Source: Ferdinandcohnia sp047238305
GTDB lineage: Bacteria; Bacillota; Bacilli; Bacillales; Bacillaceae_L
Direction: 5' to 3'
Length of the DNA: 64,000 bases
NCBI RefSeq assembly: GCF_047238305.1
Contig: NZ_JBDFMO010000001.1
Coordinates: 4,650,001 to 4,714,000 of the forward strand
Part shown: positions 17,790 through 25,906 of the stretch, piece after piece
Numbering within the stretch: position 1 is the first letter of the stretch
Layout: each line of letters starts with the position of its first letter
Notes under the pieces: generated by a model
The model's database searches: none
Seen by the model: the letters and a program-made list of their open reading frames with translations, nothing else
What the model was told of the DNA's origin: nothing
Made by a program: the position numbers and the translations under genes

Positions 17790-18206
17790 ATGGAGACTTG
17801 TATTTTTTGTGAGATAATCTGTAAAAACGAAGATGCTTATATAATTTATGAAGATGATTATATATGTTGTTTTTTAGACAAACACCCTATTAACAAGGGA
17901 CATATATTAGTTGTTCCTAAAAAACATTATCAAGAATTTAGTGAAGTTGACAAAGACAGTTTGACACAAGTAATACTTGCATCTCAAAAGGTTGCTACTG
18001 CTCTTGAAAAAATATTAAACACAGACGGAATTACTTTAATGCAAAACAATGGGATATTTAAGGATGTTGAGCATTACCATATGCATATTATCCCACGGTT
18101 TGTGAACGATGGGTTTTCTTGGGTAGAACCAGAAATTGAGATTACCAAAGATGAATTTATTTCATTAAGTGCAAATTTAGAAAAAGTTCTAAATAGGAGT
18201 AGTTGA
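17790..18206 (+). CDS. HIT family nucleotide hydrolase, copy 1
   Basis: A 138-residue HIT (histidine triad) protein. It has CIFCEIICK near the start (a possible zinc pair), INKGHILVVPKKHY, and the catalytic triad HYHMHIIPRF near residue 100. Such enzymes hydrolyse nucleotide derivatives such as AMP-lysine or Ap4A. The start is ATG 17790, with GGAGAGGTG just upstream; the ATG at 17775 lies before that site. It is about 95% identical to the inverted copy at 55440-55856 (seven differing residues). Both are flanked by the cassette repeat, which suggests movement as a unit. Confidence 0.92.
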   Translation: METCIFCEIICKNEDAYIIYEDDYICCFLDKHPINKGHILVVPKKHYQEFSEVDKDSLTQVILASQKVATALEKILNTDGITLMQNNGIFKDVEHYHMHIIPRFVNDGFSWVEPEIEITKDEFISLSANLEKVLNRSS

Positions 18207-18252
18207 AGTAAGGGGTGCGTTGAACCAAGAAGGTTTGTGAAAGAGTGCATAA
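18205..18252 (+). repeat. Interspersed cassette repeat, degenerate copy
   Basis: TAAGGGGTGCGTTGAACC AAGAAGG follows the HIT stop directly, as in the copy after the second HIT gene, but the second arm and the downstream box are decayed. Confidence 0.6.
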
Positions 18253-18306
18253 TGAGATTTTTAACAAGTAAAAATATATAAAATCAAAATAAGGGAGGGC
18301 TTATCT

Positions 18307-18510
18307 TTGGAAATCGTGCGTATTTTACTACCTGTTGTAACCGTGGGTGTGATTGCTGTATTTGTAGTTATAAGAATGAAAGCTAAATATAAGAAAGGCA
18401 CCCTGGGTAAGAAAAAATCAAAAAAAGCTCAAAATTTGTTGGATAGTTTAATTCCACTTGGCATGATAATTGGTTGTGCTGTGGGTCTGCGTAAAATCTT
18501 GTGTAAGTAA
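18307..18510 (+). pseudogene. 5' part of a small membrane protein gene split by IS insertion
   Basis: The frame starts at TTG with GGGAGGG seven bases upstream and encodes one N-terminal membrane segment, a Lys-rich stretch and the start of a second segment (LIPLGMIIGCAVG). At 18482 the native sequence ends at the 8-bp target duplication, and the last nine codons come from the IS end. The rest of the gene is at 20042-20182. Joined across the IS, the protein would continue GCAVGVLISIFFSISLL and end EIYSKKEESNKISSL, about 105 residues. The family is not recognised. Confidence 0.8.
18475..18482 (+). repeat. Target site duplication, left (TGTGCTGT)
   Basis: TGTGCTGT occurs here and at 20034-20041, exactly flanking the IS256-type element. 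Eight or nine bases is the usual duplication for this family. Confidence 0.88.
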
Positions 18511-20033
18511 TATTCAACAATCTTCGCAAGGCAAGAAATAATAGGTATGAAAAAATATAACCTGGCAATACTATAATTGCCTTTTACCATAAAACAGGAT
18601 AGGGCAATGCAGAAGTGCAACCTGAGCGGTTTTATGGTTTTTACACTAAAACGGACGGACTTGATCTGTCCGTTATTTTTGTCCGTTTTAGGGAAAACAA
18701 ATGCGTTAAACTTCAGGGGTTTGGGGACAGAGTCCCCAATTATGATGTTTGGTTCAATATCTCAAGCTGGCTCAAGATCATGTCCCAATTACGGTAACGC
18801 ATCGTCCATTTTTTGGTAATGTTTTGAGATGCTAAATAAAGCATCTTTCTTAAACTATCATCATTAGGAAAAATAGACTTTGTTTTTGTCACTTTCCTAA
18901 ATTGACGATGTAGTCCTTCGATAATATTCGTAGTATATATTATTCTCCTAATTTCTGGAGGATATGCAAAGAAGGTAGCTAAAATATCCCAATTTTCTTC
19001 CCATGATTTTACGGCAGATGGATACTCTTTACCCCATTTTTCTTTAAATTCTATGAGCCTTTCCATTCCCGATTCCTCGTTGATGGAAGTATAGATTAAT
19101 TTTAAGTCAGCGACAAATTCTTTTAAATGTTTATAAGAAACGTATTTTGTACTTGAACGAATCTGGTGAATGATACAACGTTGAATACTAGCGAAAGGAT
19201 ACACAGCTTGAATGGCCTCTCTAAACCCTGTAAGCCCATCTACGCAGAAAAGATTAACTGTTTTAACGCCTCTCGTTTTCAAATCGTTCAACACACCTAA
19301 CCAAAACTTACTACTTTCATTTCCACCAACCCAAATACCCAATATTTCCTTATATCCTTCATTGTTAATTCCCAAAACAACATAAGCTGCCTTCGAGACA
19401 ATTTGGTGATTATCCCGAATTTTATAATGAATGGCATCCATAAAAATAAAAGGATAATAGGCTTCAAGTGGACGGCTCTGCCACTCATTTACTTGTGGCA
19501 TAATCTTTTCACTAATCTTACTAACTAGCTCTGAGGAAATCTCAATATTATAGAGATCCTTGACTTGTTCCTTGATATCCCTTGTAGACATACCATGAGC
19601 GTAAAGGGAAAGAATCTTTTCTTCTAGTCCGTCCACATTTCTTTGGTATTTGTCCAAAATTTGCGGCTCATACGAGCCATTTCTGTCTCTAGGAACATTT
19701 ACTTCAACTTCACCAAATTGTGTTTTTAGTTTCCGTTTTGTTGAACCATTTCGATAATTATTAGGTCCATCATTTCGACGTTGATGCTTTTCATAACCCA
19801 GTTGCTCATCAATTTCACATTGGAGCACTTCCTCCAATACATCGGAAAACATTTCTTTGATCGTTTCCATGATTTGATTGGTACTAGTGAATTTTTGTTC
19901 CTTTACAATTTCTCTGATTAATTCCTTTGGTAATTTCATGTAGAAAAAACCTCCTTGGCAAAAATTATTTATCCTAATTCTTGCCAAGGAGGATTGATTT
20001 GAAACCTATTTACACAACTTTTTCCGCACCGTC
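18483..20033 (-). mobile_element. IS256-family insertion sequence, complete
   Basis: A 1551-bp element bounded by the 8-bp direct repeat TGTGCTGT. The inner ends are imperfect inverted repeats: left GGGTCTGCGTAAAATCTTGT and right (reverse complement) GACGGTGCGGAAAAAGTTGT, both continuing GTAAnTA. It holds one transposase gene. Between the left end and the transposase stop lie about 250 bp of noncoding DNA with several hairpins: ACCATAAAAC/GTTTTATGGT, AAAACGGAC/GTCCGTTTT, and GGGGAC-AGA-GTCCCC next to the transposase stop. Confidence 0.88.
18740..19939 (-). CDS. IS256-family (mutator type) transposase
   Basis: A 399-residue DDE transposase. Family stretches are LQCEIDEQLGYEKHQR, GEVEVNVPRDRNGSYEP and LYAHGMSTRDIKE. 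Catalytic acids appear in IFMDAIHYK, LFCVDGLTGF and TTNIIEGLHRQFR. The start is ATG 19939 behind CCAAGGAGG; the frame is open to 19987 without a better site. It looks intact. Confidence 0.95.
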   Translation of the reverse strand: MKLPKELIREIVKEQKFTSTNQIMETIKEMFSDVLEEVLQCEIDEQLGYEKHQRRNDGPNNYRNGSTKRKLKTQFGEVEVNVPRDRNGSYEPQILDKYQRNVDGLEEKILSLYAHGMSTRDIKEQVKDLYNIEISSELVSKISEKIMPQVNEWQSRPLEAYYPFIFMDAIHYKIRDNHQIVSKAAYVVLGINNEGYKEILGIWVGGNESSKFWLGVLNDLKTRGVKTVNLFCVDGLTGFREAIQAVYPFASIQRCIIHQIRSSTKYVSYKHLKEFVADLKLIYTSINEESGMERLIEFKEKWGKEYPSAVKSWEENWDILATFFAYPPEIRRIIYTTNIIEGLHRQFRKVTKTKSIFPNDDSLRKMLYLASQNITKKWTMRYRNWDMILSQLEILNQTS

Positions 20034-20041
20034 TGTGCTGT
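20034..20041 (+). repeat. Target site duplication, right (TGTGCTGT)
   Basis: The second copy of the 8-bp duplication made by the IS. The disrupted small gene resumes directly after it. Confidence 0.88.
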
Positions 20042-20182
20042 TGGAGTACTTATTAGCATTTTTTTCTCAATTTCCTTACTATCTACAGTAAGTTTGGGAG
20101 CAGAATAGGTTTATTATTTGGATATTTTGCTTATGAGATATACAGCAAAAAAGAAGAAAGTAATAAAATATCTTCTTTGTGA
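20042..20182 (+). pseudogene. 3' part of the IS-split small membrane protein gene, with a frameshift
   Basis: It continues the gene from 18307-18482: VLISIFFSISLLSTVSLGA, then after a missing base near 20103 GIGLLFGYFAYEIYSKKEES and stop TGA at 20180-20182. Restoring one G in GCAGAATAGG (to GCAGGAATAGG) joins the two halves in frame. So the gene has two lesions, the IS and a 1-base loss. In 20183-20451 I see only a fragment resembling the cassette repeat (CAACAAACGGGTAGCTTTTG near 20193) and no gene. Confidence 0.75.
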
Positions 20183-20451
20183 TTTGATTATTCAACAAAC
20201 GGGTAGCTTTTGTTTTAAAAAAATTGTAATAACCCCTTCAAGAGAACTGTCTTTTTTATTATCATATTATGCTCGTCAAATTCATTGCTCTTTATAATGT
20301 TTGTTATGATGTGAACCTTGTAATAAAACTCCATCAAATCAACAAAATAGCAAAGCGAATTCTTATGTGAATTCCTCTACTATTTTAGATGTTTTTATTT
20401 TAGCTGTTAAAATGGCTTAGAATTTCCCGGGGGACCTCTAAAGGTGCATAA

Positions 20452-21255
20452 CTAGTCTTCTTCTATAATTATCTCAGTCCCCTCCTCGTTCATGTCGACT
20501 TTCATTCCACCGTTTTCCTCATCATGTGTGTCAGCCTGTTCAGCTGGTTCATCACTATTCTTTTCCTCGTTCTTTGCTTTTTTAAAATCATTCATGGTCG
20601 ATAAAAAATCCTCCGCTAAGTCTGACGGGATGATTCCCGTTCCATATGTAGCTCCAACATTTAAGCTCCCACTTAAATCTTTTACTCCAAGGTGAGCGAT
20701 ATTATTGTTCAGTTCATATTTATCAATCAGCATTCGTTCAACCTTTATATCCTGATAAACAATAGGGAGATCGTTTGATTTCGTTTGACTTCCCAATGCT
20801 TCCTTGATTTCATGAAATTCCTTGAGGATCTGTTTATTTTCAGATTCACATTGTTGGATCCGTTCCTTTAGGCTAGTTATGTCATGGGTAAGGATATATA
20901 ACTTTTCCTTCAGTTTGTCCATTTCGTGAAACCACTGAGCGTTCATTCTTTTTTCCAAAGTGGCAATGATTTTATCTTCAAGGTCATCAGGTATGCTAGG
21001 ATACTTCTTTTCCTTCTTTCCCTTTGTTGCGGACTCTTCTAATGCATTCATGGTGGAAATGGCAAGAAAGTGGCTTTCCATTTTCAAGAACCGCTTCATT
21101 GTCACTTCCAGCGTATTGACTCTCTTAAATTCCATTTCAAGCGTTGCGATTCTCTTCTCTAAAGCCTCCTGGCCATTTGCCTTATGAAAATTTCTTTTAA
21201 AGGGCATTTTTATCATCACCACACTTTTTTCCATCAATTTATTTAGGATAAGCAT
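20452..21255 (-). CDS. Coiled-coil protein resembling spore GerPC
   Basis: A 267-residue protein with a long helical, Lys/Glu-rich middle (about residues 30-150) and a C-terminal motif DIKVERMLIDKYELN...LSGSLNVGATYGTG that recalls the LKIERLxGTLNIG ending of GerPC, followed by an acidic tail. GerPC belongs to the spore coat GerP set needed for germinant passage. The gene follows the Hsp20-like gene without a gap (TAGATG) and ends a cluster with two GerPA/PF-like proteins. A shorter start at 21207 has a better ribosome site (GGTGATG). Confidence 0.65.
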   Translation of the reverse strand: MLILNKLMEKSVVMIKMPFKRNFHKANGQEALEKRIATLEMEFKRVNTLEVTMKRFLKMESHFLAISTMNALEESATKGKKEKKYPSIPDDLEDKIIATLEKRMNAQWFHEMDKLKEKLYILTHDITSLKERIQQCESENKQILKEFHEIKEALGSQTKSNDLPIVYQDIKVERMLIDKYELNNNIAHLGVKDLSGSLNVGATYGTGIIPSDLAEDFLSTMNDFKKAKNEEKNSDEPAEQADTHDEENGGMKVDMNEEGTEIIIEED

Positions 21256-21729
21256 CTATTCGATTATGACAAACTCCTCTGGCTCTATTTTTTTGTGATA
21301 GCTGATCACGAGGAGTCCATGATTAAATCTGGCTCTTATCGGATTGCCATCTGTTGGTTCTGGAAGCTCAATCGTGCGTTCGAATTCGCCATATACCCGC
21401 TCGTTTTTTAAGGCTGTTTCTGGTTGAAATGGCAATCTTGAAATTCCTTTTATGGTTAGTTTCGATCCAATGACTTTTAATTGAATGTCTCTTTTATCAA
21501 TCCCGGGGATTTCGATCAAGATGACGATTTGAGAGTCTAGCATGAAGATATCTATTGGAGGATATTCCATTGATTCTGCCGAACGACTTGTTTGATGTTC
21601 ATTTTGTTCTGCCTTCATGTCCTGCATAAATTTCCTTGCAGATTCCTTATCAAATACTTGGTTCCAAAAATCACCCGCTTGATATTTCTGGGCAACCTCC
21701 ATCCACTGCTTAAGCTTTTCAAAATCCAC
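21256..21729 (-). CDS. Hsp20/alpha-crystallin-like protein
   Basis: A 157-residue protein. From about residue 55 it has the small heat-shock fold: PPIDIFMLDSQIVILIEIPG, then IKGISRLPF, then ERVYGEFERTIELPEP and a final GLLVISYHK matching the GxLxI motif. The start is GTG 21729 with GGGGAGGG upstream. The position between spore-like genes suggests a coat or spore role similar to CotM/CotP-type proteins; that is inference. Confidence 0.8.
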   Translation of the reverse strand: MDFEKLKQWMEVAQKYQAGDFWNQVFDKESARKFMQDMKAEQNEHQTSRSAESMEYPPIDIFMLDSQIVILIEIPGIDKRDIQLKVIGSKLTIKGISRLPFQPETALKNERVYGEFERTIELPEPTDGNPIRARFNHGLLVISYHKKIEPEEFVIIE

Positions 21730-21879
21730 GATGCTTCCCTCCCCTCGTAATTCATTGGATAAGCTAAATTGTTATTGCTTTCTACTATTAATCATATTGT
21801 TCGATTAGCGTTTCATTCCTGTGAATTCGCTACAGCATGCCTGTTTTGCGATTATCTAAGGAACAAGACGCCCATCCGC

Positions 21880-22389
21880 TCATTCAATGGGAGGGACGTC
21901 TATTTGTGTATATTGCATATCGGTTGCCTTAGGTAGTTTGATTTGAAGATATTCATCTTTATAGGTGGTAATAGCTCCTTTTTTCTTGACAATCTCAGGC
22001 AGGGCGAACACATGATAACTTTCTTCGTTCGGGTACCCCTCAATGATAATTTGGTTGGATGTATGAAAAATTTTTAAGTTCGGTAATTTTGACGGATCCT
22101 TTATTCTAAACTTCACATACACGTGATCAAGAGAATCAAATATCGAAGGAGTTAGTTCACTTTGTTCTTTTTGTTCGGGTAAAGAAATCTCTCCATCTTC
22201 ACTCACCTGGTTCTCATGAAACGAACGATTTAAAACAGAAGCATTTTTTTGAAAGTAGTCCATGGAAGTTGACATTGATTTCGAAATGGACTCTTGAACA
22301 AATTTTTCTATACTCGAAGACTCTGTTGACTGTTTCATCAACTGCTGCATGATATCATTAAATGGAAAGAGGGATTTAAAGGGGAACAT
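21880..22389 (-). CDS. Diverged Hsp20-like spore protein
   Basis: A 169-residue protein. The N-terminal 80 residues are Ser/Gln/Met-rich (MFPFKSLFPFNDIMQQLMKQ), and the C-terminal 80 look like a diverged alpha-crystallin domain: HVYVKFRIKDPSKLPNLKIF, NQIIIEGYPNE, and DEYLQIKLPKA. It lies between the two GerPA/PF-like genes and the second Hsp20-like gene on the same strand, with short gaps. Confidence 0.65.
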   Translation of the reverse strand: MFPFKSLFPFNDIMQQLMKQSTESSSIEKFVQESISKSMSTSMDYFQKNASVLNRSFHENQVSEDGEISLPEQKEQSELTPSIFDSLDHVYVKFRIKDPSKLPNLKIFHTSNQIIIEGYPNEESYHVFALPEIVKKKGAITTYKDEYLQIKLPKATDMQYTQIDVPPIE

Positions 22390-22412
22390 TTGATAACCTC
22401 CTTATACTCAAA

Positions 22413-22655
22413 CTAAAATTGATTAGAAACAGGGAAAGATGGGTTGAAGATTTGGTCTTGATCTGTAACATCTGTATCTAAATAACCTTCTGCAATCCAA
22501 GATGAATTTGGTGAGATATCACCTAAAGAAAAGCTTAAACCTACATTTTTTGAATTGGCCGTGTGGCTATTATGAACCGTTCCCCCAATATCAAAATTCG
22601 CATTTTGACTCATATTATTTGTCTTTATATTAAAGATATTAATCATATAGGGCAT
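22413..22655 (-). CDS. GerPA/GerPF-family spore germination protein (copy 1)
   Basis: An 80-residue protein of the GerPA/PF kind: MPYMINIFNIKTNNMSQNAN, then FDIGGTVHNSHTANSK, GDISPNSSW and TDVTDQDQIFNP near the end, matching the family plan INxxxxNxxGxVNFGDxxxxSPxS...DPDxxDQ. These small proteins help germinants cross the spore coat. The start is ATG 22655; the frame is open upstream to 22754 but without a ribosome site. Confidence 0.8.
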   Translation of the reverse strand: MPYMINIFNIKTNNMSQNANFDIGGTVHNSHTANSKNVGLSFSLGDISPNSSWIAEGYLDTDVTDQDQIFNPSFPVSNQF

Positions 22656-22737
22656 CTTATTTAGTCCTTTCTCTTTGACATTATCCTTCATCTTATACGC
22701 ATAAGCGTAAAGGAGTTCTTCTAAAAATGGTATATCA

Positions 22738-22983
22738 TCAATCCTGAGCAACATTTTTCACAACTGCTGGGTTTCCAATATCTCCTTGATCATTAAAATC
22801 TGGGTCAATAAACACATTTTCCATCCCCGAAGTAGTTGGTGAAAGATCCCCATAGGATGAATTTTCCCCTTGGGACTTAGAATTTGCTGTGTGAGCATTA
22901 TGAAAGGATTCACCAATATTCACTGAACCGTTATTCGAAATGCTATTGACTTTCATGCTATAAATATTGATATGAGTTGGCAT
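22738..22983 (-). CDS. GerPA/GerPF-family spore germination protein (copy 2)
   Basis: An 81-residue paralogue of the next gene: MPTHINIYSMKVNSISNNGS, VNIGESFHNAHTANSK, YGDLSPTTSGM, and DPDFNDQGDIGNP. The start is ATG 22983, behind GGGGGAGG. It is the first gene of the GerP/Hsp20 cluster. Both copies share the unusual H(S/A)HTANSK stretch, so they arose by duplication. Confidence 0.82.
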   Translation of the reverse strand: MPTHINIYSMKVNSISNNGSVNIGESFHNAHTANSKSQGENSSYGDLSPTTSGMENVFIDPDFNDQGDIGNPAVVKNVAQD

Positions 22984-23079
22984 ATTGATTACCTCCCCCT
23001 TCATGTTCTTATATCTTATGCAATAGGCATGCAGGCTGTTATCCATAATTTGAAGTTGTTACTTTTGACGAAAAAAAAT

Positions 23080-23110
23080 AAGCACATTTCCGTTCAACAG
23101 AAATGTGCTT
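23080..23110 (-). terminator. Terminator of gltT
   Basis: AAGCACATTTC and GAAATGTGCTT form a perfect 11-bp stem; on the minus strand it is followed by ATTTTTTTT, 16 bases after the gltT stop. Confidence 0.92.
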
Positions 23111-23125
23111 ACAAGACTAATATTT

Positions 23126-24397
23126 TTATGAAGCTTCAGCTGTTTCTCTCAAGGTTTCAACTTCAACAGGAGGGTTAAATTTCCCTTCCCATTTCGCCAC
23201 AACGAGAGCTGCTAATGAATTACCTACCACGTTAACCGCAGTACGTCCCATATCAAGAATACGATCAATACCCGCAATAAATGCTAAACCTTCAGCAGGT
23301 AAACCAATTGTACTAAATGTCGCTAATAACACAACAAAGGAAACTCCAGGCACTCCTGCCATTCCTTTAGAAGTTACCATTAACACTAACATAAGCGTAA
23401 TTTGTTGACCAATGCTTAGGTCAATTCCGTACATTTGAGCAATAAATAAAGAAGCTATCGCTTGATATAAAACAGATCCATCCAGATTAAAGGAATAACC
23501 TGTCGGAATAACGAAAGTCGCAATATGCTTTGGACTTCCTGCTTGCTCCATCTTGTCCATAATTTTCGGAAGGACGGTTTCCGAGCTTGCTGTTGAAAAG
23601 GCTAAGATGAGCTCTTCCTTGATCAATTTCAGTAATTTAAAAATACTGAACCCAACGAACTTAGCAAGTAAGCCTAAAACAACAATCACGAAGAAAATCA
23701 TCGTTCCATAAACGGTAAGGGCTAGCTTACCTAATGGAATCAGGGATGTAAAACCATATTTCGAAATCGTTACCCCGATTAATGCAAATACACCGATTGG
23801 GGCATACTTCATAAATAAGTTCGTTACATAAAACATGGCATTGGCCATACCTTCAAAGAAACGCAATACTGGTTTTCCTTTTTCACCAATCGCAGCAATT
23901 CCTAAACCGAATACGACGGCAAAGAAAATAATCGCGAGCATGTCTCCTTCAACCATCGCTTGGATTGGATTCGTAGGAACAATGTGAAGCAGCGTATCGG
24001 TAATCGATTTTCCCTCTTGTTCCTCTGAGGTATGAACATAACCAGAAATATCACTTTGCTCTAGCTTGTCCATATTTAGACCAGAACCAGGCTGAAAAAC
24101 ATTGGCAGCAATCAGACCGACCGCGATCGCGACTAATGTCATCCCTATAAAATAAGTAAGAGACTTAGCGCCTAACTTTCCAACCGATTTTAAATCACCA
24201 ACACCAGCAATCGCAACGATGATACTCGAAAGGACAATTGGCACTACAATCATTTTAATTAAACGGATAAAAAGATCACCGAACGGCTGTAAGATACTCT
24301 GTGCTGTTGCACTTCCGTAAAAAATCCCACCGACGATAATCCCTAAGACAAGACCGATAAAAATTTGAGTGGCTAAACTTAATTTAAACTTTTTCAT
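23126..24397 (-). CDS. gltT: Proton/sodium glutamate-aspartate symporter GltT
   Basis: A 423-residue dicarboxylate/amino acid:cation symporter (DAACS family). It begins like Bacillus GltT (MKKFKLSLATQIFIGLVLGI) and has the family signatures FIRLIKMIVVPIV, AFSTASSETVLP (hairpin 1), PTGYSFNLDGSVLYQAIASL and GMAGVPGVSFVV (hairpin 2), and DRILDMGRTAVNVVGNSLAA. Eight membrane segments are expected. A c-di-AMP riboswitch with terminator precedes it, so transport of glutamate or aspartate seems tied to c-di-AMP. Confidence 0.9.
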   Translation of the reverse strand: MKKFKLSLATQIFIGLVLGIIVGGIFYGSATAQSILQPFGDLFIRLIKMIVVPIVLSSIIVAIAGVGDLKSVGKLGAKSLTYFIGMTLVAIAVGLIAANVFQPGSGLNMDKLEQSDISGYVHTSEEQEGKSITDTLLHIVPTNPIQAMVEGDMLAIIFFAVVFGLGIAAIGEKGKPVLRFFEGMANAMFYVTNLFMKYAPIGVFALIGVTISKYGFTSLIPLGKLALTVYGTMIFFVIVVLGLLAKFVGFSIFKLLKLIKEELILAFSTASSETVLPKIMDKMEQAGSPKHIATFVIPTGYSFNLDGSVLYQAIASLFIAQMYGIDLSIGQQITLMLVLMVTSKGMAGVPGVSFVVLLATFSTIGLPAEGLAFIAGIDRILDMGRTAVNVVGNSLAALVVAKWEGKFNPPVEVETLRETAEAS

Positions 24398-24477
24398 AAA
24401 TTACCTCACCTTCTTGATGTTTTTTATATAGCTGTATTGCTTAGGCAAGGGAAACAAATGAATACGATAATTCTCAC

Positions 24478-24646
24478 AAAAAAACGGCAAATGCCGACTT
24501 ACGATTCTATCGTTCTCGTTTCCACTAAATTGCTTACGAGGTTAGCTTTCAGGTTAGGACTATCGGAAACACTGAGCCCTTTCTTTATTAGAATTCACCT
24601 ATAACGGAAATATCCGTGTAAATCATTGGGTCCCCCGCTCTTAAAA
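24478..24646 (-). ncRNA. c-di-AMP (ydaO/yuaA-type) riboswitch with terminator
   Basis: The minus strand carries the conserved ydaO blocks in order: GCGGGGGACCCAATGA, then ATAGGTGAATTC, GGGCTCAGTGTTTCCGA, and CTAACCTGAAAGCTAACCTC with GTAAGC. The aptamer ends near 24510. It is followed by CGGCA-AA-TGCCG and seven Ts (24497-24478), an intrinsic terminator, 80 bases before gltT. By analogy with ktrAB and ydaO, bound c-di-AMP should stop transcription. I see no gene in the rest of 24647-24921. Confidence 0.9.
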
Positions 24647-24921
24647 TAAGATTAAGCACATATGAACTAAAAGAATTTTATCATTAAAATACTATATTAG
24701 TAAACTATTGTTTATTTCCAGTAAAAGTCTAAATCACACCTTCCACATACCATTTTAAAATCTTTTTCTGTTTAAACCTTTGCGCAAACACATTATTCTT
24801 AAATAATTATTCCCAAAATAAAGAAGGGAGCAGTCTCTAAATATTATAAGGACTACTACCCACTGGCGGAACGCTTCTTATTTATTTTTGCTTGTAAATT
24901 AATTTCGACGGTTCTTATGCA

Positions 24922-25830
24922 TCAATTTAGATGTGTATTTATAAATGTTTCTACCTTTTGGTTTAATGTCGTTTCCTCTGCCAAGGCAGGTGGAAGATTG
25001 GCTGTTTTGTAACCAAGAATTGTTTGGTTTACCGTTTCTTTGATTGCTATGAAAAGCGGATCGCTAAGTTCATAAATGGACATAAAGGAATTTATCTTTT
25101 GATGATAAGTAAGTGCCTCTTGTAATTTCCCAGATTTAAAACAATTATATAGATTAACAGATTGTTCGGGAGCAAACACGGAGGTTCCATTAATCGACCC
25201 TGCTGCTCCAATTTGTAACGCTGGGAGAACTAAATCATCGAATGCTGCGAAAACAGCAAAATCCTCTCTCTTCTTTTTTGTCTCAAGAATAAGTTTTCTA
25301 ATATGCCCAAGGCTATCAATCGTATCTTTAATACCCACAATATTCTCACGGTTTTCAGCAAGTCTTGCAATGAGTTGTGGTGACAGACTCTGACCTGTTA
25401 ACATCGGGATATTATATATTAACACAGAAATATTCAAACTTTTGGACACACTAGTAAAATAATCATAAAGTTGATCCTCTGTAAATTTCCAATAGTACGG
25501 ACTTACGACAAGGACCCCATCAGCACCGCATTCTTGGGCATGAAGGGACAATTCGATTGTATCCGCTAATGAAGAAGTCCCTGTACCAATCAAAACGGGT
25601 ACCCGATTATTCACATACGGAATCATTTCAGCAATGAATTGCTTACGCATCTCAATGGATAAAGAAGAAAACTCTCCAGTACTACCCATATATAAGATCC
25701 CGTGTACCCCTTTATTAATGAGAAAATCCGTTAACTGTTTGTTCGCTTCCCAGTTAAAGTCTCCATCCTCATTAAATAAGGTGACAACCGGAGAGATTAC
25801 CCCATGAAACTTACGTGATTCTCGTTCCAC
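24922..25830 (-). CDS. DapA-family (class I) aldolase for a 2-keto-3-deoxy sugar acid
   Basis: A 302-residue TIM-barrel enzyme of the dihydrodipicolinate synthase/N-acetylneuraminate lyase family. It has GSTGEFSSLS (pyruvate-binding), SVLIYNIPMLTG with the catalytic Tyr, and NIVGIKDTIDS with the Schiff-base Lys. It is the last gene of the first sugar-acid unit, after a FAH gene. Likely reactions are cleavage of 2-keto-3-deoxy-aldonate to pyruvate plus an aldehyde, or dehydration of a 2-keto-3-deoxy acid. Start GTG 25830 has GGGGGATG upstream. Confidence 0.88.
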   Translation of the reverse strand: MERESRKFHGVISPVVTLFNEDGDFNWEANKQLTDFLINKGVHGILYMGSTGEFSSLSIEMRKQFIAEMIPYVNNRVPVLIGTGTSSLADTIELSLHAQECGADGVLVVSPYYWKFTEDQLYDYFTSVSKSLNISVLIYNIPMLTGQSLSPQLIARLAENRENIVGIKDTIDSLGHIRKLILETKKKREDFAVFAAFDDLVLPALQIGAAGSINGTSVFAPEQSVNLYNCFKSGKLQEALTYHQKINSFMSIYELSDPLFIAIKETVNQTILGYKTANLPPALAEETTLNQKVETFINTHLN

Positions 25831-25906
25831 TTATTCATCCCCCTTTTCCGAAGTTATCATTGTAAAACTCTCCTCCACATCCCGTTGGAAGAGAACGCGA
25901 ATCCAG

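Noticed and set aside
18540..18735. Second nested mobile element in the left part of the IS
   Set aside because: Several hairpins but no inner target duplication or gene; taken as noncoding DNA of the IS.
22656..22754. N-terminal extension of the 22413 GerP-like gene
   Set aside because: Family members start at the MPxxINIxxIK stretch; the upstream 33 codons have no ribosome site.
24780..24905. Hairpin AATAAAGAAG...CTTCTTATTT as terminator or attenuator
   Set aside because: The loop is over 50 bases and there is no clear T run; not supported.
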